DNA of 64,000 nt from Clostridia bacterium (GTDB taxonomy: Bacteria > Bacillota > Clostridia > Oscillospirales > Acutalibacteraceae). A program made the translations under genes and the position numbers. Positions 1 to 6,175 of the stretch are shown piece after piece. The stretch is from positions 1 through 64,000 of the forward strand of contig JAFYOI010000050.1 in assembly GCA_017560255.1 (NCBI GenBank), given 5' to 3'. Every line of letters starts with the position of its first letter. Position 1 is the stretch's first letter. The notes beneath the pieces were generated by a model, which did no database searches, was not told the origin of the DNA, and was given only the letters and a program-made list of their open reading frames with translations.

Positions 1-15
1 ACAATCGCATACAAT

Positions 16-216
16 CTATCTCGGTGAGCAGAGGAGCGTTTTGATAGAAACACAAAAAAGCTCTGACAAAAGTATAAGTGTTTCCGTATAGGGTATCGTT
101 TCGCCGTTCTCCCAACGGGAAACTGCCTGACGGGTTACAAACACTTTCTCCGCAAGTTCGTCTTGGGATAGTCCTTTCCTCGTTCTAAGTTCAAGAATAA
201 TATCTTTTGTTTCCAT
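16..216 (-). pseudogene. XRE-family HTH regulator, apparently truncated by an in-frame TAG
   Basis: A 66-residue Cro/C1-type helix-turn-helix protein; the DNA-binding helices fall around residues 15-50 (SQDELAEKVFVTRQAVSRWE). GAGGTG lies 8 bases before the ATG. Many clostridial relatives continue from an LLGSPR-like segment into a CxxC zinc ribbon (from memory of the family). Here LLCSPR is followed by a TAG stop, and the same frame then reads I-V-C-D-C up to the window edge, which looks like the start of that ribbon. I read it as a gene broken by one nonsense mutation, or one that makes only the HTH part. The rest lies outside the window. HTH call firm; broken state is inference. Confidence 0.7.
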
Positions 217-288
217 GGCATTATCACCTCAATACCTATTATATCGTAAGAGTTCCAAAAAACAAGCAACCACCTGTTGCCATAAAAA

Positions 289-320
289 ATCCGCCCGAAG
301 AAATTCGGGCGGATAATTTT
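289..320 (-). terminator. Rho-independent terminator
   Basis: A hairpin with arms ATCCGCCCGAA/TTCGGGCGGAT is followed on the minus strand by a run of T. It insulates the XRE gene from minus-strand transcription coming from the lipoprotein side. Apart from this hairpin and the copy of the dispersed repeat at 407-545, I see nothing in the 217-566 stretch. Confidence 0.8.
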
Positions 321-406
321 TGCTTTATAAATCTAATTACTTAGATTCTTTAATAGCAGCCTGTGCTGTAACTAAGCGTGTAATTGTTATAAATCTTTTC
401 TAAGCC

Positions 407-545
407 CTTATGTATCAAGGGCTTTTGGGCATCTTTTTGAATTGGTAAGATTGGTGAGGGTTTGCAATTGACAACCGACAGATTGAACAGTAAAAACTTC
501 TACGCCTTCAACCCGAGTTTTGATAAAAAGGGTAATATGAGGAAG
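407..545. repeat. Dispersed ~139-bp repeat, copy 1
   Basis: This stretch is nearly identical (roughly 85-90 percent by eye) to 1415-1553. The two copies flank the lipoprotein gene in the same orientation. It has no convincing ORF; its minus strand reads like a decayed coding sequence. Origin unknown. Direct copies around one gene would allow its loss or duplication by recombination. Confidence 0.8.
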
Positions 546-568
546 AGGTAAAAAAGAAAACAAAAAGA

Positions 569-600
569 TATGAGAGATTTTGTTTCTCTCATATCTTTTT
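569..600 (-). terminator. Terminator of the lipoprotein gene
   Basis: Arms AAAAAGATATGAGAGA and its complement with a short loop, followed by T-rich sequence on the minus strand, directly after the lipoprotein stop codon. Confidence 0.85.
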
Positions 601-602
601 AA

Positions 603-1343
603 TTAACTCTTTTCGGTTATCAGTATATCTACCCATTCTTGTGGTAAAACATACTCTGTATCATCAATAGTAATCGAATATGCTTTATCATCAAAGGATG
701 TTACCCTCAAAGGAATAATTATGTTAACATCATCCTGTATAACACCACAAACATATCCGTAAAGATAGCAATTTTTATACATACCATTCGGCTGCCTGAC
801 CAAATCATAGAGCCCTGCTTCCTTTGCCCTTTGTCCGCTTTTTATCTCATTTAGGAACTGTGCGCATTCGGTTATGCCCTCGTTTGAAAGAGTTGTTTCA
901 TCACTGTTAAACCACGGCCATTTTACAAACTCAAATCTGATGCAATTATCAAGCGAAACCTCCGTTTTGAGTAAATCCTTTTTGGCATATATAAAAGCAA
1001 ATTCATTGCGCGGAAAATATCTTACCATAACGTCCTGCTTACCATTAACGCTATACATTCCCGTTTTAGTATCGCCGCCAAGATGGTTAAGTGTCTTTTC
1101 TTCTCCCTCCACATGTCCGACAAAATCCCACTTGCCAAGGCATCCGACCTGACCCTCAACACCAACACAAGTATATACTGTGCCATCGTTTGCAACTACA
1201 ATTCCGTTTTCGCTTTGTGTAAACTTGACGTTGTTATCCTCAACGTTGTTATCCTCAACATTGTTATCCTCAACATTGTTATCACACGCATAGAAAGAAA
1301 ATACAATTACCAAACAAGTCAAAATAGCAATCACTTTTTTCAT
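603..1343 (-). CDS. Predicted lipoprotein with a 5-residue tandem repeat after the lipobox
   Basis: A 246-residue secreted lipoprotein of unknown function. Residues 1-20 are a signal peptide ending in a lipobox (SFYAC), so the Cys should be lipidated and the protein held on the outer face of the membrane. Directly after it comes NNVED repeated three times plus a partial copy, encoded by a 15-bp tandem repeat (about 1230-1283), probably a spacer lifting the domain off the membrane. The rest has no family I recognise. I start at the ATG at 1343, which has GAGGTG 7 bases upstream, rather than the TTG two codons earlier. Monocistronic, with its own terminator. Confidence 0.75.
   Translation of the reverse strand: MKKVIAILTCLVIVFSFYACDNNVEDNNVEDNNVEDNNVKFTQSENGIVVANDGTVYTCVGVEGQVGCLGKWDFVGHVEGEEKTLNHLGGDTKTGMYSVNGKQDVMVRYFPRNEFAFIYAKKDLLKTEVSLDNCIRFEFVKWPWFNSDETTLSNEGITECAQFLNEIKSGQRAKEAGLYDLVRQPNGMYKNCYLYGYVCGVIQDDVNIIIPLRVTSFDDKAYSITIDDTEYVLPQEWVDILITEKS
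1230..1283. repeat. 15-bp tandem repeat inside the lipoprotein gene
   Basis: Three full copies and one partial copy of a 15-bp unit (GTTGTTATCCTCAAC on the plus strand), differing only at the first base. The unit is a multiple of three, so copy-number change keeps the frame and alters only the linker length. Confidence 0.9.
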
Positions 1344-1414
1344 AGCCAATCACCTCAATATAATTATAACAAATTTCCCACGAAAGTAAAGAACTTTATA
1401 AACACTCAAAACAG

Positions 1415-1553
1415 CTTATGTATTAATGGCTTTTGGTCATCTTTTTGATTTGGTAAGATTGGCAAGGGACTCCGCATGACAACCGACAGATTGAACAGCA
1501 AAAACTTCTACGCCTTCAACCCGGGCTTTGATAAAAAGGGTAATATAAAGAGG
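1415..1553. repeat. Dispersed ~139-bp repeat, copy 2
   Basis: Second copy of the 407-545 repeat, in the same orientation. It runs directly into the palindromic element at 1568-1699, so several mobile or relic repeats are stacked here. Confidence 0.8.
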
Positions 1554-1567
1554 AAACAGAATAAAAA

Positions 1568-1699
1568 GGCTCCCTCTGACGAGGGAGCGCTTGAGCGTAG
1601 CGAAACTGAGGGAGAGATACACAAAGCCTCTATCCCCTGCATCTTCTCTCCCTCCGTCTGTGGCAGAGCCACAGCCACCTCCCTCGTCAGAGGGAGGCT
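1568..1699. repeat. Small palindromic (MITE-like) element
   Basis: About 132 bp bounded by inverted ends built on GGCTCCCTCTGACGAGGGAG, each end itself a perfect short palindrome, with an inner hairpin (CTGTGGC/GCCACAG). Short elements ending in CTCCCT...AGGGAG are common in clostridial genomes (family knowledge). No transposase. ORFs reading through it are artefacts. Just right of it, 1720-1746 holds a GGGCGTCGGGGACGTC palindrome of the type also found at 51199. Confidence 0.8.
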
Positions 1700-1814
1700 G
1701 ATTGTCATTATCAATATTCAGGGCGTCGGGGACGTCACCCCCTACAATAACAAGAAGCAGATGAGCAAAGCCCATCTGCCTTCTGGTTGATGTTTTATAT
1801 TCAAAAATCTGAAA

Positions 1815-2180
1815 CTAACTGATCCAGGTTGCATGTATCTCCGCCATCGGAATAAACCAGTAACCGTAATCATACTCCGGTCTGTCAGGAAGCACCAATC
1901 TCCACAAAGCGTAGCCGTTGTCAATCTCACACTCCCAGCCGAATCTGTCCTCTCCGCCGTTAAAAGACTCATAAAGCTCGTCCTCGTCATCATAGAAGAA
2001 TCTGTCATCCAGGTCACGCATATTGCGTGCTATGTCATAAACAAGGAGTTTGAATTCATGCACCGCATTGTCCCAATCATCAAAAACACTGCGGAATTCA
2101 ACCTCGTTGCCGCCCTCTCCCCAGTCAGTATTTTTAATTTCTTCTCTGCCGATCAATACATAATGCCACTCCGCACGCAT
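1815..2180 (-). CDS. Acidic protein of unknown function, paralogue of the next gene
   Basis: A 121-residue acidic, soluble protein with no signal peptide. It shares with the 2302-2655 product the N-terminal NxDWG segment, a GGEDxFGWECxI core and a C-terminal EYDYGxW segment, so the two are tandem duplicates. GGTGGAG precedes the ATG. I recognise no domain; the pattern of conserved W, D and G suggests a small globular binding domain. Whether the two products act together, for instance as immunity-like or DUF-type neighbours, cannot be told from sequence. Confidence 0.6.
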   Translation of the reverse strand: MRAEWHYVLIGREEIKNTDWGEGGNEVEFRSVFDDWDNAVHEFKLLVYDIARNMRDLDDRFFYDDEDELYESFNGGEDRFGWECEIDNGYALWRLVLPDRPEYDYGYWFIPMAEIHATWIS

Positions 2181-2252
2181 TTTATCTCCACCTTCAAGGA
2201 AACTTTGTTTTCATTATAAAAAATAAAAACAAAAAAATCAACATCAAACACA

Positions 2253-2284
2253 AAATCCCCGCTGATTTCAGCAGGGATTTTTTA
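2253..2284. terminator. Hairpin terminator between the paralogous genes
   Basis: Arms AAATCCCCGCTGA and TCAGCAGGGATTT followed by Ts. It ends the 2302-2655 transcript on the minus strand and separates the two paralogues into distinct units. Confidence 0.75.
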
Positions 2285-2301
2285 ATTTGTAAGTAATAAT
2301 A

Positions 2302-2655
2302 TTATTCAACTGTGCGTTTTTCAAGAATTACAATCGGATTGAGCCAGAAGCCGTAATCATACTCATCGCTTTCGGGGATAAACACAATCCACTCACTGCG
2401 ACTTTCGCCGATATAACATTCCCAGCCGAAGCAGTCCTCGCCGCCTTCGTAGTCTTCAAACAAAACATCCTCGCTATACTGAAAGTCGCCCTGTGATTCA
2501 GCAAGTTCCTCCGCGATTGATACAACAAGATTTTTGAACGCTTCAACACCTTTTTCAAAACTGTCGTAAACGCCCATAACTGCAACGTCATCGCAAACGC
2601 CCCAGTCGCTGTTACCAAGATTTTCCCTTGCACTTAATACGTAAACATCAGCCAT
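2302..2655 (-). CDS. Acidic protein of unknown function, paralogue of the 1815-2180 product
   Basis: A 117-residue acidic, cytosolic-looking protein. The shared core is GGEDCFGWECYI with a downstream EYDYGFWLNP. Good ribosome site (GGAGGT) before the ATG. Divergence from its paralogue is large outside the core, so the duplication is old or the family is represented twice by transfer. No catalytic motif seen; function unknown. Confidence 0.6.
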   Translation of the reverse strand: MADVYVLSARENLGNSDWGVCDDVAVMGVYDSFEKGVEAFKNLVVSIAEELAESQGDFQYSEDVLFEDYEGGEDCFGWECYIGESRSEWIVFIPESDEYDYGFWLNPIVILEKRTVE

Positions 2656-2749
2656 AATATAACCTCCGAAATTTTATTTGCCCATATTATATGAAATAAA
2701 AATTCAAAAGTCCACTAAAATACCAAGCGAATGAAAATAATTTTATTTA

Positions 2750-4027
2750 TTACGATTCCATCATCAATCGGATGATTTCTTCGTCCGTCTGTTTCATGCC
2801 GATACGTGCAAGTCTGCCAACGGTTTCAATCGTTTTTTCAACGCCTTTTTTAACAATACCGTCACCGCCGAAAAATTGATTGCCGTTCTGATACATCGCA
2901 AATCCCAGCAATCCCGCATCCACCGCTGCGGCAATTTTGGCGGCACAACTTGCCTTCGCCCCGTCACAGATTATGCCGGACGCAACAGCAATTGCGTTGA
3001 CAACCGTATGCGCGACGGTTTTGACTCCCCCGCCCGACAGATACGCCAGTGCGGCACCGGCGCCAACCCCCGCGCTGACCGCACCACAATACGCGGACAA
3101 TCTGCCGATATCGGTTTTCAGGTGCGTTGTCACAAGGTTTGAAACGCAAAGCGCTCTGAGCAGTTCTTCGTGCGTTCTGCCCGTTTCACGTGCGTAGACA
3201 ATCACGGGCACACTTGCGGTTATGCCCTGATTTCCGCTGCCCGAATTGATGATAACGGGCATTTCACAACCGTTCATTCGTGCGTCACTTCCCGCCGCAG
3301 CCCACGCACGCATTTTGTAATTTATATCATTTTCTCTGTTAAGCAAAATCGTTTTGCCGATGTTTGCGCCATAATCACCGTTAAGCCCCTCTTGTGCGAT
3401 TGCCATATTGTACTCAATCTGGCGTTCAAGCAACTGTCTGACGTCGTCAGGATTTACGCAATCGGCAAATTCGACGATGCCCTCAATTGACAAGCACGTG
3501 CGGTCCGTCAGTCCTTCCTCCCTGTTCACACATTCCTTTTCAAACAAGGTTTCACCGTTGCGTTGCAGGAGAACGATGTTAGTATGATAATCAACGATTC
3601 GCACACAGGCGTTGTCCTGCCCACAAAATGCAGTGATGCGAATGTCAAAAGTGTAAGGAGTAGCCGCGTAACTTACGTCAATCGGCGCGTTTTCAAGATA
3701 GGTTTCAATCGCTTTGATTTCATCTTCCGTCACGTGAGAAAGAACTTCAAGTTCGCCGTCAGCATTACCCGCCACAGCACCCGCCGCAACAGCCGCAGGA
3801 ATTCCGCGCAGACCGCCCGTGTGGGGAATGACTACGCTCTTGACGTTTTTGATAATGTTGCCGCTCACCTCAACGGTCAATCTTTCGGGCAACGCGCCAA
3901 GAAGTGCTCTCGCTTTCGCCGCCGCATACGCAAGGGCGATCGGCTCGGTACATCCCATTGCGGGTTGCAACTCCTCATTTAATATCTGAATATATTTTGA
4001 ATAACGCTCATCACGGCAATCCATCAC
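2750..4027 (-). CDS. cyuA: L-cysteine desulfidase family protein (CyuA/YhaM, UPF0597)
   Basis: A 425-residue member of the serine dehydratase alpha-like family. Such enzymes degrade L-cysteine to pyruvate, ammonia and sulfide with a [4Fe-4S] cluster in the cytosol. The N-terminal MGCTEP motif (Cys26) is the family signature, and further Cys plus glycine-rich segments (INSGSGNQGITASVP, YCGAVSAGVGAGAA) match the family. Length is normal for the full protein. It starts 18 bases after the stop of the TIR-TPR gene, so the two could share a transcript, although a functional tie is doubtful. The start could be either of two adjacent ATGs. Family firm; substrate from the family. Confidence 0.9.
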   Translation of the reverse strand: MMDCRDERYSKYIQILNEELQPAMGCTEPIALAYAAAKARALLGALPERLTVEVSGNIIKNVKSVVIPHTGGLRGIPAAVAAGAVAGNADGELEVLSHVTEDEIKAIETYLENAPIDVSYAATPYTFDIRITAFCGQDNACVRIVDYHTNIVLLQRNGETLFEKECVNREEGLTDRTCLSIEGIVEFADCVNPDDVRQLLERQIEYNMAIAQEGLNGDYGANIGKTILLNRENDINYKMRAWAAAGSDARMNGCEMPVIINSGSGNQGITASVPVIVYARETGRTHEELLRALCVSNLVTTHLKTDIGRLSAYCGAVSAGVGAGAALAYLSGGGVKTVAHTVVNAIAVASGIICDGAKASCAAKIAAAVDAGLLGFAMYQNGNQFFGGDGIVKKGVEKTIETVGRLARIGMKQTDEEIIRLMMES

Positions 4028-4045
4028 TCTTCCTCCCGTCCGTAA

Positions 4046-5239
4046 CTACAATCTTTTTCTTATCTCTATCGCCTTCAGGCGATACTCTTCTGCTTTTTTC
4101 TTGTCGCCTTTGCAATCATACAGTTCGGAAACGTTTTTACAACCAATCACAAGATATTCGCTATAACGCTTTGGATTTTTTTCAGCGAGATGTTCATATA
4201 TTTCCAAGGCTTTAAGACAATATTTCTCTGCCCTTTTCGGTAAAGTCTGTCTGACATAAAGATTTCCCAGATTGTTACAGATATTTGCATAATCAAGGAT
4301 ATGTTGCACCGGGTTTTCTGCCACAAGTTTTTCTCTTATTTCCAATGCTTCAAGGTAGTATTGCTCCGCTTCCTGCAACATTCCCTGGCAGTCGTAAAAA
4401 ATAGCCGCATTGTAACAGGTATTCGCAAGTTGTGAACTGTACTCTCTTGGATCTGCCTGCGCAAGATGACGTCTTATCGCTATCGCTTTAAGGTAATACT
4501 TCTCCGCATCTTGCATCGCGCCTTGTTTCTTATAAAACAAGCCCATATTACTATAAACAAGCGCAAGTTCCGCGTTATAATCCGTCGGGTTTTCATAAGC
4601 AAGAAATTCATATATTTCAATTGCTTTAAGATAACATGACTCCGCCTGTTTCATTTCTCCCCGATCGAAATAAAAACTACCTAAATTGTTGTACCGACCC
4701 GCAGCTGTTGGATTATAAGATCCGTGGTATTGGTTAATTCCGTCTATATCGCCGTAATTCGTAGTGGGAGCAACACGTCGATCATTCCGACTTTGGGGCG
4801 AGGTTGCATTTGACTGTATTTTCGTATCTGCCACACTTTTCCTTGTAAATCCAATTACACTATTTAAAATTTTCTGAATTTCTACTGAACGTTCATCAAT
4901 GGTGTGAACAGGAACGATCTGTTGATCATTAAGGTACAATTTCATACTGCTGTTAAGTTCAACATCTTCCAGTTTGACGGGAATTACTGTTTTTCCGTTG
5001 GTAATTGCAATATTAACCTCTTTCTTGACCCATTGCGAATTCTGAGAAACGTCCGTCAGCATCAATACAAGACAGGAACAGCCGGTCAAAGCATCATATA
5101 AAACTTCCGCATATTCACTGCCCGCTGGTATATCATACGGTGCCATCCAAGTGTCAATATTATGTTTTTTGAAAAGTTCACGCATTGCGTCTGCAGACGT
5201 CTGATTTTTGGAACTATAACTTATAAACGCATATCCCAT
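4046..5239 (-). CDS. TIR-domain protein with C-terminal TPR repeats
   Basis: A 397-residue cytosolic protein. Residues 1-125 are a TIR domain: GYAFISYSSKN start, WMAPYDIPAGS loop, then SQWVKKE with Glu74 where NAD-cleaving TIRs carry the catalytic Glu. A Ser/Gln-rich linker follows, then about five TPR-like repeats of ~45 residues (NNLGSFYFDRGEMKQAESCY and similar). Bacterial TIR proteins with sensor repeats often consume NAD or make NAD-derived signals in defence (family knowledge). Here the TPRs would bind a partner or trigger. Its place upstream of RyR-domain genes on the same strand is notable because RyR domains have been proposed to bind NAD-derived nucleotides. NADase activity is inferred. 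Confidence 0.85.
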   Translation of the reverse strand: MGYAFISYSSKNQTSADAMRELFKKHNIDTWMAPYDIPAGSEYAEVLYDALTGCSCLVLMLTDVSQNSQWVKKEVNIAITNGKTVIPVKLEDVELNSSMKLYLNDQQIVPVHTIDERSVEIQKILNSVIGFTRKSVADTKIQSNATSPQSRNDRRVAPTTNYGDIDGINQYHGSYNPTAAGRYNNLGSFYFDRGEMKQAESCYLKAIEIYEFLAYENPTDYNAELALVYSNMGLFYKKQGAMQDAEKYYLKAIAIRRHLAQADPREYSSQLANTCYNAAIFYDCQGMLQEAEQYYLEALEIREKLVAENPVQHILDYANICNNLGNLYVRQTLPKRAEKYCLKALEIYEHLAEKNPKRYSEYLVIGCKNVSELYDCKGDKKKAEEYRLKAIEIRKRL

Positions 5240-5288
5240 TTATACATCTCCCGACCTTTTTCGCCACTACCATCTTTTTGATGTCAAA

Positions 5289-5570
5289 TTACTCGATTAC
5301 GTCAAATTCGGATTCAAATCTCTCCTTGAAGATTTCAAACACTGCCATCAGGGTTTCTTCGTCGTCAATTCCGACGTAGTTATTTTCGTCCACGCTGTCG
5401 CCCGCCTCAATTTTCAGAATTACAACGTCGAAGTTTTCTTCCTCACCCACGGGGAAAAGCACAACGTACTCTCCGCCCTTGTACTCGACGTGGTCAAGAA
5501 ATTCAAAATCCACTCTGTTGCCATTTTCATCGGTGAGAGTGATGATATTGTCAAAGCCATCGTTTTTCAT
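5289..5570 (-). CDS. DUF1292-family small acidic protein
   Basis: A 93-residue acidic protein matching the DUF1292 (YrzB-like) pattern: ITLTDENGNRVDFEFLD, then EGKEYVVLFP-like and EENFDVVILKI segments, ending in a helix with DDEETLMAVFEIF. The family is common in Firmicutes, usually near core genes; biochemical role unknown. A good ribosome site precedes the ATG. Adjacent to the TIR-TPR gene (49 bp from its start) on the same strand, so likely the first gene of that transcript. Confidence 0.85.
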   Translation of the reverse strand: MKNDGFDNIITLTDENGNRVDFEFLDHVEYKGGEYVVLFPVGEEENFDVVILKIEAGDSVDENNYVGIDDEETLMAVFEIFKERFESEFDVIE

Positions 5571-5639
5571 GGTAAATCCTCCTGCAAAAATTATATCGAT
5601 ATTGTACCAAAACCGAGCCGTTTAGTCAATCGTATTTAT

Positions 5640-5671
5640 TTTGAACGGCAGGTTTGAACCCCTGCCCTACA
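5640..5671. repeat. Short dispersed palindromic repeat
   Basis: GGCAGGTTTGAACCCCTGCC plus CTAC and flanking TTTTCA-rich sequence closely resembles 51126-51160. It is a REP-like hairpin with no coding content. The rest of 5571-5809 holds no gene I can support. Confidence 0.6.
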
Positions 5672-5809
5672 GTTTTCACTCTTTGTCGGCTTTTTCGATG
5701 AATATTTAAACTCGTCACCTAAGGGGGAAATCGAAATTCCCCCTTAGCCAAAGCATCGGTTAACCTCTTTTGAACCACGCGGCTATCGTACGGTTTTCGT
5801 TATACAAAA

Positions 5810-5837
5810 AATCCCTGCCCGTTACCGAGCAGGGATT
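5810..5837 (-). terminator. Terminator of the RyR gene
   Basis: Arms AATCCCTGC and GCAGGGATT followed on the minus strand by six Ts, immediately after the stop of the small RyR gene. It marks the end of the RyR transcript. Confidence 0.85.
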
Positions 5838-5842
5838 TTCTA

Positions 5843-6124
5843 TTATTTCTTTTCGATTTTGTAACCGAGCGCCACAATAAGTTTCAGCGTTTCAAACGCT
5901 GTCACGCGGTCAAATTCCTTTTCTTCCTCGGTCAACTGACTGTACGGCACAAGGCAGGGCGTGGTCTTTTTTTCATCGTCACGTTCCTCACCGTAAACCC
6001 AGCCGTCCTTGATTCTGCCCGCCGACCAGTTTTCGTGCACGTTTTCCGCAATCTTCTCGGTCAGGTCAAGCAATTCCTGCGGCAATTCAACTCCGCTCAG
6101 ATCAATCGGTTTAGGTTCGTACAT
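5843..6124 (-). CDS. Stand-alone RyR (ryanodine receptor-type) domain protein
   Basis: A 93-residue protein that is a single RyR domain. The family pattern is visible: YEPKPIDLSGVELP lead, then ENVHENWSAGRIKDGWVYG, CLVPYSQLTEEEKEFDR and the terminal helix TLKLIVALGY. RyR domains occur in bacterial proteins outside eukaryotic calcium channels and are thought to bind small, possibly nucleotide-derived, ligands (from memory). It lies 51 bp after the stop of a large membrane protein that also ends in an RyR domain, and would share its transcript. Possible role: soluble ligand binder or competitor. Domain call firm, role unknown. Confidence 0.85.
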   Translation of the reverse strand: MYEPKPIDLSGVELPQELLDLTEKIAENVHENWSAGRIKDGWVYGEERDDEKKTTPCLVPYSQLTEEEKEFDRVTAFETLKLIVALGYKIEKK

Positions 6125-6175
6125 ATTATCTCCCCTTTATCTCAATTATAAAATTGTACGCTATCCGTGTTTAAT

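Noticed and set aside
1476..1790. 104-codon plus-strand frame across the repeat and palindromic element
   Set aside because: It runs through two noncoding repeats, has no ribosome site and no conserved protein pattern.
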